DNA from: Naegleria lovaniensis
Taxonomy: Eukaryota > Heterolobosea > Eutetramitea > Acrasida > Naegleriidae
Length of the DNA: 64,000 bases
Direction of reading: 5' to 3'
Assembly (NCBI RefSeq): GCF_003324165.1
Contig: NW_025407845.1
Coordinates: forward strand, 62,001 to 126,000
Positions 39,773 through 52,805 of the stretch are shown here, in pieces; within the stretch, counting starts at the first letter, position 1, and the number at the start of each line of letters is the position of its first letter. The position numbers were made by a program, and so were the translations under genes. The notes beneath the pieces were generated by a model that made no database searches, was not told the origin of the DNA, and worked only from the letters and a program-made list of their open reading frames with translations.

Positions 39773-42700
39773 ATGGAATGGAAACTATCAGGTGAAATTA
39801 AACCTGAGAGTGATGATGAAGCCTTCTTCGAAGAACGAGTCAATCATTCGTGTTTCAAGTTAAAACGATATCCATCGAGCTTTTTTATATTCGGAGGTTA
39901 TTCATCGTACTCCAAGAAGTATAATGATATTGTTAAATTCAGAAGTCAAGTGAATCCAAAGAACAATGACTATGGTAAGTACTTTTAATCGTTGTTAATA
40001 TGGAAATTGACATCTTCCAATGTTTCGAATCAAATAATAATCATACACCAATTTAAAATCGTAAATTACACACATTTCCAGAATGGACCTATTCCATCGT
40101 TTCAAAGGGAAATTCATATGAAGCTAAAAAGTCCTCAATGTTTGGAATGTTCGGATTTGGTGGATCTACAACGAACAAATCGGCGTCAGCTACTGGTCCT
40201 CAATATCCAACAGCTCGAGAAGGACATACTACCATTGTGTGGGAAACTGAAGTGTTAAAGTACAATCCAACGACCAAAACAGAGGAATATGTCATGGAAG
40301 AACAAGTAATTTTATTTGGTGGATATGACGGAAGTGCATATTTGAACGATGTTTGGGTTTTAGACACTTCACAGTGGAAATGGACAAAATGTGACATTGA
40401 TTCAAAACAAAGCAGACCTTGTGGAAGAAAGATGCACACTGCCATGCTCTAGTATGTATATATCCGAAAGGATGATATGTTTTTACAATTTCATTAATTT
40501 TCATAATTCGACAAATCTCTACAGTAATGATTGTATGTGGATATTTGGTGGAGACAGTGGATCAGATCCATTAAATGATTTTTGGTGCCTCGATTTAGAA
40601 ACAAAAACATGGACACAAGTAGCCTTTGATAAAACTAAGGCTCCAGAACCACGATATGGCCATTCTGGCGTTGTCATTGATATGAGTCCTATTTATGAAA
40701 CCCAAGCAAAACAATTGTATAATGAAATGTTAAAAAATAAGAATATTGATAAGAGTGAAATCAAAATGCCAACCATAGAGAAAAATCAATATCACATGAT
40801 AATTATGTTTGGCTTTTCCAATATTCATGCAATGTATATAGGTAAAATAACAGAAAAACTGAACACTAAGCAATTAGGAGGAACTTGCTACAATGACGTG
40901 TGGTCATTTAATTTTAATACTAGCAAATGGCATTGCTTAACAGATCCATCAAAAAGTGCACAGGATGACAAGGATAAAGGCTTTATTACCAAAATGGTAG
41001 ACGTCACAAAGGGTGTTACTAACGCCACTTTTTCACAGATCAAAGGTCTTGGAAAACAATTAGAAATTTCTGGAAAAACAGCCTGGTCTGAAATTGCAAG
41101 ATTTACGCCCTTTTATACTTACTCAAGTACTACAAGTTATGGCTCAGTCGCGACAAGTCTGGCTCAACCTCCTGAAGAACGATACTGTTCTGCTGTTGTA
41201 AATATTGGAAGAGGATGTTTGTTAATATTTGGAGGAGTTCGAGATTTAACACACCGAAGAGATTGCCATATTTTAGATCTTGTTAATGAATCATTTGTAC
41301 CAGTCCCTAGAATGATCAAACTCAAAGACTCATGGCCAACGGCAAGAAAAGGTCACGTGATGATTTACGATGAACAAGAAGACTTGGTCTATGTGAATGG
41401 TGGTAGCAACTTCAAAGAAGGAATTCAAAGTGGTATTGCTATTGCAAGTGCTAAACAACTCATTGATTTGCTTCATGTTGGTATCGAAAAAGAAACCGCA
41501 ACCGAAGAGGACGACATTGTCCAACAAGCAGAAAATGAGCTGAAAACAACTGAGAAAAATATTTATGAGGATGTCAAGACGGATCAAACTCAAGACCAAA
41601 AGAATCAATTGATTAGGCTCATTGAGACAGAAACGATCAAAATTCAAAAGAATCCAAAAGCTATTGATTCATACAGAACAAGAGCAGACTGCTACATGAA
41701 ATTGAGGGCATGGGATAAAGCTAATTCCGATATTGATGAAGGTCTACGATTAGCTCCCAACGACACTGACTTCAAAATGAAGAAGGGTATTATTCTGTTC
41801 AGACGCAATGATATGATGTCCGCACGATTAATACTCACCGATGTTATTTCAGAAGAAGAATCAAAAACTCAGAAGGGCACTTTCCAAGCAACTTGGTGCT
41901 ACGAGGTTATAAAATTAGAGCCAAGTGTCGGATAAAAGAAAGAAACTTTAATGAGGCCATTGCAGATGCCAACAAGTTTTTGAAATATATTGAGAGTCTT
42001 GATATGATAGATGTAAAGGAAAAGAAGAATATTGACTTTGTATCTATTGCATCTTGGTTAGCTTCTATCTATATTGTTAAGGCGACTGCATTTGAGAGAA
42101 AGAAACAATATGAGACTGGACTCACTACCATTGAAAGTGGAAAAGAACAGGTTCAACAATTTTTGAAAAAGGTCAAAAAATCTAATTTCAGTTTGACTGA
42201 TTTGCTAAGTTTTAAGAATGAGAAACCACAAGATGTTTATCTTAGGGAAAAGCTTGAGAAATATGAGAGTTTTTTACTACAAAAGAAAGATAAGAGTTTA
42301 CTCGTTGATGGTACTTTTAAAACTGCAAAGGTGCTCATTGACTCCTTTAAGACGAAATTAAATGAGCTCGACGCTGTAAAATTGAAGGAGCAAGAGGAGA
42401 TCATTGAAGAAGAAACAAAATCATTGGACACTTTCTTTGAGGAATATTTATTTAAAGAAATGAGTGCAGATGTGATAGAGACCGATTGTGATCAAGCGAT
42501 TGAATTGTTAAAACAAGTCATTTCTTGGGAACCTTTTGAAATCAAGTACATCATTGCTCTCTCAGAAGCGTATTACTTACAAACTGATTACAAGTCCAGT
42601 ATCAAATATGCCAAGAAAGTGATTGAAATGGCAGTAGACTATTGGAAGGCATACTATATTGCTGCTCTTTGCTATTTATCGAAACGAAAAATACCCAAAG

Positions 42701-45700
42701 CTCTTGAGATGCTCGAGAAGGGAATTGAAAATTGTGAAGTTGTCAATGCAGCAGATGAATACAGAGAAATGGATGGCATTTCGGACCGTGAAGGTTTCTC
42801 TCAACTGCTACAAGCTAAAAAGGACGCTGAAAAGAAAAAGGAAGCCATGAAAAAGGCTTCAAATTTATCAAAGTATGCCAAACAATTGGTGCAAATTTCA
42901 AACTTTGAAGATGCTCTATTGACTATTAACGAAGTTATAGAAATGGATCCTACTAATATATCCTACCTGGCTGATAAGGTTGATATTTTGATTGAAAAGA
43001 AGAAATATCTACATGCCTTGAAGGTTGCTGTATTAGCAACAAGAATCTCTCCAAAGAGCTATGAAGGATATTTAGCACAAGGTGTTGCTTTGCAATTTTT
43101 GAAGAGATATTTCCACTCGATTCAAGTTTTGGAGAAGGCTTTAAAAATGTTCCCAGAAAATTCCAATATTAAGCAACAATTGATGAAATCCAAAGATTTA
43201 TACAAAAAAAAGCAAATGGCTCAAATGAAATATGAACGAGCACTCTTTATTCTTCAAGATGCTGAGCAAGAGATTGTAAATGAGAATTCAAAAATTAAGC
43301 TCTACAAGATTAATATTACTACTTTAGAACCCTCTAAAAAGATTATTTCTCAAGTGGAACAAATTGTTCAACTCCTTGATGAAGCCATTGAACTTTATCC
43401 CTATGTGGCAGATTTTTACTTCTCCAAAGCTAAATGTAGATATTTACTCAGAAATTACATCCAAAGCGTTGCACATATCAAAGAGGCTATTGAAGTCATG
43501 AAACAAATCACCGACGGATTATATTTGTCATTTTTGAGTCAGAGAAGTAAAGGTTCAGAACTTGATGAGGAGAAGAAGGAAAATACGGTCGATCGAGTTC
43601 ATGTTGATTTCATATTTGAGGCTATTTCTCTCGGTTCTAGAGCATATGCTTCCATGCGGCAATTTGATATTGCCATTAATTATTTAAAGGACATGTCTTT
43701 TAGACATACTGCTCCAAAGAAGAAGAAGCTTGAAGATTATGAGCGCCATTTATATTTAAATCCTGACCATTTAGAAAAGCTTGAAGAATTAACAAACAGA
43801 ATTACAGGATTTAAAAAGGCAAGAGAAAAGTTCGACTTTTTGGTGAAATCTGGAATGGAATTTAAATCAAATTCTGATTTTAATGGAGCCATCAGCTTCT
43901 TTAGTGATGCTTTGCAATTGAATGGCGCTAATGATGTTGAGGAAAGAACTCAAGATGACAGAGACTATGCCTCTATTTACTTTGAAAGAGCTGAATGCTT
44001 TTATGAACTTGGTGATTATGACAAGGCCATTGAAGATGCTGAACAAGCAGTGAAATTAGAACGTACTTTCCCACACTTTTATGTTCTTTTATGCAATGCT
44101 TTAATGGAAGCAGGAAAATTGGAAGAAAGTGTTGCAAAGTGCAATATTGCTCTCTCTGAATCTCCATATAATACTCCTCTCAATGATGTATGGCACAATG
44201 TCAAGTTAAAAACTGCAAGTTATGAAGCAGAAAAACATTATGAAGAAGGAAGTCAAGCCATGGAAGCAGGCGAGTTTGATGTAGCCATTAGTTGTTTGAA
44301 TAAGGCAGTACGATTGAGGCCAAATAATATCAACTATCTATTAGCACGATCTCAATCTCTCTATGAAAGACTTAAATATAAGAGAGCACTCGATGATTGT
44401 CAAAATGTTTTAAAATTTGATTCAAAGAACATTGTAGCGATTCGTCTATGTGCTGATATTCAGGTGAGTCTCAAGAACTTTTCAGAAGCAAAGGCGGTTC
44501 TTCAGAATGGCATGGATCTCTATCCCAAGGATAAAACGCTTCGTCAACGTCTAGAAAAATTAATTACACTAGAAAGTCAATGGAATGAAGCTTATCTGAG
44601 AGCAAGAGATGCCGAAGATTGTTACAACAATGGAAATTATGAACAGTGTTTAGAGTTGTATTCAATTGCCATTCAACTCCATTCAGATTGTGCCCAATAT
44701 CTGTGTCGAAGAGCGAGAGTCTTGTTGAAACTTTCTCAACCTGAATTGGCTCTCGTAGATGCTCAGAAAGCAGCAGAAATAGACACAAGTGAAGAGGTGT
44801 ATGCAACTCTTGCAACCATTTATCTTGAATTGTGTGATTATGAGAAGGCAAAAGATGTTATTGAAGAAAGTTTAGCCTTTGATGGTGAAGAGGAAGATGA
44901 AAGTATCGAAACCTTACTCTTACTCAAAGAAGAAATTTACGATCGTGAATCAAAGAGTCTCTCGGCAAAAGAAAAAGATGAAGAAGGACAAATATTCTTT
45001 GAAAGATATATGCTTCATCTCAAACAAAAGAAGGACGAAATTAAGAGGGAAAAGCAAGAACAAAACGAAACAGAGCAACATGAAGACGAGGAAAATCTTT
45101 ATAGTTCCATTTTTAGCAAATTGAGTATTTTCAATTTTGGAGCTAAAAAGACGAATCCTATCGACAGATTGGTTGATCAAGATGATCACTCGTATGAAGA
45201 TTTACTCAAAGCACAAGAGTTATTTTCTGAAGCAGTCTTATTAGAACCTAACAATAAGAGGTACATGAGGCATCATATTGAAGCCTTGATGTTGGATAAC
45301 AACTCTGAGAAGCATGATGAGGCGTTCAATCAAGCAGCAACCATGATTCAAATGTTTCCTAATTATACTGACGGATTTTGTACAGCAGCTCGCTTACATG
45401 CTGAAAAATTCAGAAATACCTTTGAATCTCTCTATTTATCAGTGGTAGGATTGGAACATGATCGTGAACGAGAAGGGTTATCCATACAAATTTTGCAAAC
45501 TATTTTAAACACGATTGATAATTATGAAATACCCATGATGAAAAATTCAAAGACTTTGAAAAAACTTGGAAAAGTATCCGATAAGGCTCAAGTATCTTTC
45601 GATAGCGCCAATGCATTTGAAGAGTTAGAAGGTCATGAAATTGTGGATAATGTGATTGGTACGATAAAAACTAAACAAACAAAGAAAGAAGACGGAAAAG

Positions 45701-48700
45701 ATCCAAATGTTCCAACATTGAGTCTTGAAGAACTGTTGGATGGAGATGACTTTGATTTGCAGAATAGTGATGCCAGTAGCGATTTAATGATGGATGATAT
45801 TCAGCACGACTCATTCGATCTCAACAAGAAATCCAACAACAAGACGATTCAAGTGAAAAAAATTAATAACCGAGAAGAACAAGTCGAATTTACAAAGCAA
45901 TTATATGACTTGGATAAGCATAGTGTTGCTCTGAGAAATTCATTTGCCAACATTAGAGCTTTCATAACAGGATTTGCCAAAACAGCTGTTAACATTCTCA
46001 AATCTCAAAGAGAAGAAGCATTTGATTTAGCTGCTAAAGCTGTCTATGTCATGTACTATGATGTTGAAACTGAAAGACCTTCCGACAAATTCCATACTCT
46101 ATTTGATCTTGTTGCTGATGCTTGTTTTGTTGGAGATGGTGTTAAAAATTACAAATTGAGAGAGTTAAAAAAGATTGGACCTAAACCTCTTCTCTTGGAG
46201 ACATGTACCACTCGCTATCATAGATTTATTGAAACAGATGATGATCATCCATTCTATAGCCAACACCACTTCGATAGCGAGAGAGAATACGAAAACTTTA
46301 AAGAGGTGGAAAAGAAAAATATCAGCGAGGCATTACAACAATTTAATCTCTCCATTGAAAAGGACATTGAAAATAGAAGTGTTGATATGGACGAAGATCT
46401 CAAGTATAGACATGTGATCATGCAACAGTTTGTGGATTGTATTTTGCAATATTCACTATTTACTGTAGATCAAGACGACGAAAAAAACAAGGAAGACTCT
46501 TCAGAGAATTTCATGAAAACCAAAATACTCACTCTCAAGGATGAATCTCTTGAGGTCATTCAAGCAGTTTCAAACTTTTATGGATATGGAGATGGTGTAT
46601 TTGCATATTTGGTTCTTCTCGAGAAATTAGGAAGAACATTTAAACATGCCTATTCAGAAATTGGAAACATTTATAAGTGTCTGTTGCACTTAATAAGAAC
46701 GCTCATTGCAAGAAATCTAATGTCTGCTGGAAAGATTAAGAAAAAAGATCGACTACTGGATGACGATCCAGTCATTCAAAGATATTACTTGTCTCGTTCT
46801 GAAAGATCTTTGTTTGTTCAAGCAGCCAAGTCCATTAACCGAGAACTCAATTTCATTATTGACAATCACTGGAAATCTGCCAATGAAACCATGGATTCCA
46901 TCGTTATTTTTGCCGTCAAGACGACGACACTTATGAACGCATTTACATGTTTAGAAGATGCTGATGGCCACAATATGGGTTACAAAACTTTGAATATTCG
47001 AACGAAAGAAGGTATCGAGAATAGTATGGTTAATCTCTATAACTATTATCGAGATAAGATTATTCACAAAATTGCTCAAAAGGATGCTACCCTTCAACAA
47101 GATGAATCTGGAGGTTTACATCCTGTTCACTTGCTCTGTCTGATGGATGTGCTGTTAGAACACATTCCAAGATATGAAACACACTTTGATATGGCCTTTC
47201 CTTCGAGTGTTGGACTGATGAAAACGGTTTGCAATCAAGTATACTCATGTATTGAAATTGAATTACACAAACTCAAAACAAGCAAATTCAGAAACTATAC
47301 AGAGAAAGGAGAATTACCTATTGGACTCTTTGATTTACCACCAAAAATTGAAAAAATTTATCAATTATTATCTGAACATGCCAACGTTCAACCATATGCT
47401 CTTAAAGACATATTTATTCCATATGTGTACAAGTGGATTGAAACATTTGAAAAAAGTGCAACCGACTGGTGTAAAAGAGCTATTGAAATTAGTGATTGGA
47501 AACCAATAACTGATGATGTCACCTACACAACTGCAGTTGTAGATACATTTACCTCACTTCGACAAAGCTTGGTTGTTTTAGAGACAAGTTTACAATTTTT
47601 ACAGAGTCAAATTCAACGTCCTGCTCAATTTGCAAATCAATCTATTCTTGATTCGTTTAATTCTCTTGAAGAGTCTACTTCATCCAAGTTTGGAACAGGA
47701 AACTCCTCCCTTGAAACTCTGCCATTAATTTATGTCACTTATACTCATGTTATTGCCTCTGTGATTGAAAGTTTTGCAAACATGACTTACAATATCTTTG
47801 CAGATTGTACCATGAAAATGAAGAAAATTGAAGAAGAATATGTGAATAGAAGGACGAGTGCTAAATATAAAGACATGATGTTGAGAAGAAAAACAACAGC
47901 TGTACAGCAGGAACAAGAAGAAAAATTATATGAAGAAACTAGAAAAGATGTCCACAGACAAATTGTTACTAAAATGGGTCTCTGTATGAACAATATCTTA
48001 GAATCCATTAACCAAGTACGAACTTTATCAGAAGATATTCAAAAGCAATTATTGAGACAACAATCAGAATTAGTAAGCCAAATTGATGAAAACTACGAAT
48101 TGGGCACTTTGGACGATGACTTGGAATCTCAATCTATTGATCTTAGCACTACCACTGGATCTACACTTTCCAAGAAAAAGAAAGATGATCTTCTTGAAGG
48201 AATGGCGATGATGCACGATACGATGAAAGTATTGCACAACTCTCTCAAGGAAATGATTCGAACCAAGATGAATAACCATCTTTCACAATTAATTTTCAAA
48301 ACTATGAAAGAGTCATTGTTGGATGCAATTTCTAAAATCAGTCAGCCTGTAACTCCAACACCAACAAATTCAAGTCCTGGGCTTAAGACAAGCTCTTCTT
48401 CACAAAAATTAGCGTCTCCATCCTCTCAAAATTTGGCTGATTTGAATTTGGATGATATCATGACTCCATTATTCGATTACTTGGATGATCAATTAGCAAC
48501 TCTTTACACAGTGTTGAACGATAAGGTATTTGCTGTGGTTTTAAGAAACATATTTGCAATGTTGGTTGATGAATTGAAAGAATGTGCCATACCCCCTATA
48601 GAACAACCAACACTTAATAAGTCGCAGATTGACAAATTCAAAACTACATTCGACTCATTTATTGAATACTTTAATGCCAATGGATCTGGATTGGACATGC

Positions 48701-50544
48701 TATATCTAAAAGAGCATTTCAAATTTATTTCTAGTCTATTTAACTTGAGCCTAACCCCAACGAAGAAGTTAATTGATGATTACAACGAACTCAGTGTACA
48801 AATTGAAGATGTTATTAATTTGATAGAGTCAATGAATAAGGATCTCGCTCGAAAAGATGATCCAGATGCCATCAATGATTTAAAACACCAAATAGCAGAT
48901 GCTGAAGAAGCCAAAGACAAGATTACTGTTACCAAGAATTATATTTTTGCTGTTTTGCATAGACGAGCCATGGACACACGTTCTAAAAAGATCAGTGATA
49001 CAGAAGCTAACAAATTTGTTACTTCAGAAATGTCTCTCTACGAAGCGAATCAAGCAATCATTAACGATGACTATGAACTTTTTCAAAAATCTTTGAAAAC
49101 TTCCAAAGATAACTATCAACAAGCGAAACAAGCTCTTGACAATACTAAAAAAGAAGTTGAATCTTTGAAGAAGCAGTATAAACATGTTAAATCCATGAGA
49201 GTCATTACCAATGAAAGAAAGAACAATAGATTTAAATGTAAAGAGTTGAGAAAAGAAATTGACGAATTGGAACACAAAAAGACTCTATTGCAACAAGAGG
49301 AAGAGGCAATCAAAAAGTTAGTTGCTACTGAATCTGAAATCATTGAAAAGGCATTCTTCGATTTGGAAACGAGCGATTACATTAAGGATATTTCATTTAG
49401 GCTTGACGCCTTTGTAAGATCGTGTAAGAAAGGGCTTGCAGGTCAGTTAGGAGAAGAATTTATGAATTTCATGAAGTTCCCAACCAAACTTGCTGGAGTC
49501 ACCGAGGAGGAAACAAAACTTGTGATTACAGACTTTTTCCGATGTATGTTCAGAGGAAACGATGGATTCTTGTGTTTGCTGAGCTCGCCTGATATATGTA
49601 TTAGTTGGATCCCAATTCTTTCTCTCATCAAATTATTCAAGCTTGATGTCATGAAAACGACATCTTCCAACAAGCAATACTCCATGTTGGATTATCTCAA
49701 CCCATTGAATGCTCTCAGAGGAACAGCTCAACTCTTCACCTCTTCTGAACCACAATATAACACTCAAATTGATTACATTAAGGTCTCTGTAGGAAAAATT
49801 AAGAGCGTTTTCAGATCTACATTTGGTGCAAATTCACTCGACAATTCCATTACTGTCAGCAAGTCAGATAAGGATTTCCAATTCTCCTGCTTCAAAGATC
49901 GTGAGAAAGCATTCGAAGTGATTCAAGCGTTTATTCTCAAGAACGCAAGTCAATTCAAATCCAAAGATTCATCCATTGTCAACAAATTATTATTCATGGG
50001 AACAAGTACCACGAAAGAAGATGAGCAAGATGATTCTGATATTGCCAACGCTTATACGCAAGCAAAAGTTATTAAGAAGGGTTACCCAGTTTCAGAGTCT
50101 GTACGAAAGATTTTCAACTTGAAAGCTGAGACACGGTTGTTCAACAAGTACAGCTGTACTGAGTTTGATTCCAAGTTGATTGGAGAATTTTATGTGTTCT
50201 CAGATTCTGTTTGCTTTACAACAACAGTGAATTCCGGATCTTGCCAAAAGATGATTTTACCTTTCACACAGCTTGTGAAAATATCCAAAGTTGGAAAGAA
50301 GAATTTACATTACAAGCAATGTATTCAGCTCACAAATGCACAACGAGTTAGTTACACATTTGTAAACTTTAAGAACAGTGATGACGTATTCCAAGAAATT
50401 ATTGACGTGTTTAAGAGAAATTGTCCTGATATTGAAGTAGTATTGAGAGCAGATAATTCGATTGCTATCCCAGTTCACCCAACCCAAGAAACTCCTCAAG
50501 GATTGATGAACATTAACAAATACACCAAATTCTTCAAATTGTAA
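39773..50544 (+). CDS. Giant Kelch-TPR-MUN(Munc13-like)-GRAM protein, about 3500 aa
   Basis: The model is join(39773..39974, 40082..40451, 40525..41786, 41873..50544), 3501 aa. Introns 1 and 2 (GTAAGT and GTATGT donors, CCAG and TACAG acceptors) keep frame; the third is doubtful (see findings). Domains by residue: Kelch repeats 35-485 (FFIFGGYSS, CMWIFGGDSG, LLIFGGVRD); TPR array about 565-1800 with blocks like ERAECFYELGDYDKAIEDAE; Munc13-like region about 2000-2950, with an MHD1-like part (DWCKRAIEISDW...VVDTFTSLRQSL, about 2455-2515) and an MHD2-like part (TPLFDYLDDQLATLYTVL, about 2805-2930, then NGSGLDMLYL); coiled coil about 2930-3105; GRAM domain about 3355-3460. No membrane span is seen. 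MUN proteins prime SNARE fusion and GRAM binds phosphoinositides, so a membrane-fusion scaffold is inferred. Domain calls beyond TPR and GRAM need profile searches. Confidence 0.72.
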
Positions 50545-50581
50545 GGATAATAAAGTTAGTATTTACAGTTTAGAAATAAGT

Positions 50582-51493
50582 CTAGCATTCTGTGGAAATG
50601 CTATGAACAAATAGATTTGGAATCTGATCAATGGACGTAATGTTGTGATTCGTATTATTGTCAAACCTGAACAACTTGCTGTTGTTTATACCTCTGTCAA
50701 TTCCAGCATATTCCGATAACAGTGACTGGTACATATCTTTGTGGAATCTTTCAATCAACTCCAAATAATCTTTCGTGTAGACTGAGCTTTCTCCGACTCG
50801 ATTTCTCCTGCTAATCCTTTCCATAGCAGTGTCAATACAAGCATCGATCACAATATGAAAATCAGGATAAAACAAATTTCTGGGATGCTTTCTCAACAAC
50901 TGTTCAAAATATTCGATATATAGGCCATGTTGCTCTGGAGTCAAGAGATTCTTCTCAACCAAATTCCGTACAAACACATGTCTGTCAGCCAACAATGATC
51001 GATCCATTAACACAATCATTCGTTTCGAGTTCGTTTGGCCATACTGTTCTACAAATTGCTCGACCTTATCCGAAATGATCCATTTTTGAAAATCCAAACC
51101 ATGCTCACACTGATTCGAGAGATAGAGCTTGAACAAATCAATATTCTTTTCGACATTCTCTACAACATGACACAGTGGAATGTCATTGAATTCTCTCTTA
51201 ATGAATTGCTGGATAAGGTTACACAATCGAGATTTGCCTACACCAATGTTCCCATCCACACAAATGACAAAGATATTGTTTGAGGAATACGATGGAGAAC
51301 TGGTAGTGTCCATAATGGTTGTACAACTTGTTGATGAAAACGAGGAAGATGTCCAGCAAGGAGAAGTATCATGAATTTTAAAGGCTTGATGGTTGCAACC
51401 GAGAGAAACCAATCCAGACCGTTGAGAGTATGTGCCACCATTAAAGTGCCCAATAATTTGTTGTCGAATGGTATTGAATAATGTGCTTAGCAT
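50582..51493 (-). CDS. Deoxynucleoside kinase (TK2/dGK family), probably mitochondrial
   Basis: The 303-aa protein carries the family P-loop GNIGVGKS at residues 81-88, the DRS motif (LMDRSLLADRHVF) that contacts the nucleoside and helps catalysis, and the LID-type arginines in MERISRRNRVGE. It phosphorylates deoxynucleosides to monophosphates for salvage. The 70-residue extension before the kinase core begins MLSTLFNTIRQQIIGHF, with Arg but no acidic residue, as in a mitochondrial presequence; this is inference. Base specificity is not readable. It converges on the giant gene with 37 bases between stop codons. Confidence 0.9.
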   Translation of the reverse strand: MLSTLFNTIRQQIIGHFNGGTYSQRSGLVSLGCNHQAFKIHDTSPCWTSSSFSSTSCTTIMDTTSSPSYSSNNIFVICVDGNIGVGKSRLCNLIQQFIKREFNDIPLCHVVENVEKNIDLFKLYLSNQCEHGLDFQKWIISDKVEQFVEQYGQTNSKRMIVLMDRSLLADRHVFVRNLVEKNLLTPEQHGLYIEYFEQLLRKHPRNLFYPDFHIVIDACIDTAMERISRRNRVGESSVYTKDYLELIERFHKDMYQSLLSEYAGIDRGINNSKLFRFDNNTNHNITSIDQIPNLFVHSISTEC

Positions 51494-51985
51494 TTGAAGG
51501 GAGAGTGGAATGGAACAGCGGAATTATGAAAGGCAAAATACATGCACAACCGTGATGATGTCTTCTTGTTTTTTTTGAAGTGAAAAAGACAGCAACATCG
51601 CTTCTTGTGTCTGTAAGAATTTTTTTGTGTAACGGTTTTTCCATAACCCTGCTTCGTTCGAACGATTAGAAATGTTTCGAACATTAAAAACTGTAGAGCT
51701 TGAAAAAAGAGGTTACTTGTTGTATCGGAACGGCTGCGAGCTAAAAATCAGCTTGCCAACTAAAATCATCACACATAAAAAATGTTTTTCTTGCCTTGGA
51801 GTTTACGTTGCTTTATCGGATCACTTACATTGTAGGTTTTTGAGCACGAGAACAAGATTGGACATCTAAATTATTATGTTGATGATGGTTATTTATTGAT
51901 TTCATTAATCGTGATAATTTGATATATTTTGATGAACCATAACAATGATTAATCAATTTGATTTTCCATCATTGACCTTCTTCAA
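51494..51985. other. Divergent intergenic region, may contain 5' exon of REEP gene
   Basis: The 492 bases separate the kinase start from the REEP-like open frame. The REEP frame has no good ATG, so an upstream coding exon is expected here; a plus-strand ATG near 51942 opens a short hydrophobic frame but no donor that joins in phase was found. The plus-strand frame 51672-51869 is not protein-like. Confidence 0.35.
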
Positions 51986-52657
51986 TTGGATTGTGCTGAT
52001 GAATTCAAAATAATTTCAAAAATACAATTATGCAACAGATTTAATTGCAACGTATTTGCAAGTTATCATAGCTACAAGGCTCTTTCGGCTAGGAACGCCC
52101 AAGAATCAACAAGATGGCTCATGTACTGGTGCGTGATGGCTGCTTTCCTCTCCCTAGAGAACATTTTCTATTCTCTTCTTCATAATATGGTTCCTTTCTA
52201 TCCCGAAATCAAAGTAATTTCTCTACTGCTTCTCGTAGTTTCCTCTCACGCTCCAATTTATGTATTACATCAATGGGTTATTCCAAAATTAGAGAGCTTG
52301 AATGTTCCATATTATATTAACAATGTGTTACTGAATCATGTTGTCACATACCTCACATATGGATTTGGGATGGTTTTCAGTAAATTAGCAAAAAAGAGTG
52401 CAAAAATTAATAAGAATAATGTGGAGCAGTTGGATGCAATGATTGGAGCTATTGATGATATTTCATATGAACTGAAAAAGATTCGAAAAGAGGCACTTAG
52501 ATCTTTGCACAGAACTTCTTCTGGTATTCAGGCTCATGGTAGTCCAAAGGCTGGTACTTCTGGTGAGATTACACGCAATCGTGTGAGTTTAGGAATAGGA
52601 GAAATTCTATCCAACTCAACCCTTATTATCGGAGTTTCATCTTCCAATCAATTCTAA
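51986..52657 (+). CDS. REEP/DP1/Yop1 (TB2/HVA22) family membrane protein, 5' end uncertain
   Basis: About 223 residues are open, but the frame begins with TTG, and the first in-frame ATG falls inside the domain, so a 5' exon is probably missing. The conserved core is ASYHSYKALSARN...STRWLMYWCVMAAF, then hydrophobic hairpins and VPFYPEIKVISLLLL, as in TB2/DP1/HVA22 proteins. These insert two hairpins into the cytosolic leaflet and bend ER tubules or vesicles. The C-terminal 100 residues are charged, with a helical KKIRKEALRSLHRTSSG segment. Related proteins bind reticulons and atlastin. Confidence 0.75.
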   Translation: MDCADEFKIISKIQLCNRFNCNVFASYHSYKALSARNAQESTRWLMYWCVMAAFLSLENIFYSLLHNMVPFYPEIKVISLLLLVVSSHAPIYVLHQWVIPKLESLNVPYYINNVLLNHVVTYLTYGFGMVFSKLAKKSAKINKNNVEQLDAMIGAIDDISYELKKIRKEALRSLHRTSSGIQAHGSPKAGTSGEITRNRVSLGIGEILSNSTLIIGVSSSNQF

Positions 52658-52805
52658 TTGAAATAGTTGACACGAAAAATCAACAACTGAAATGAGTGAA
52701 TATGCATGTTCACTCCTTTAATTAATGCCTTCGTTTTAACATTCTTTTAAATAGTTCTTTAACATTATTCTTTTGCATTTTCATTGTTCTTTACTCAATC
52801 AAAAA

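Noticed and set aside
41787-41852. A 66-nt intron ending at TTTCAG (GTATTA donor) in the giant gene
   Set aside because: Its length is a multiple of three, so it would not resolve the frame switch and would remove TPR codons needlessly.
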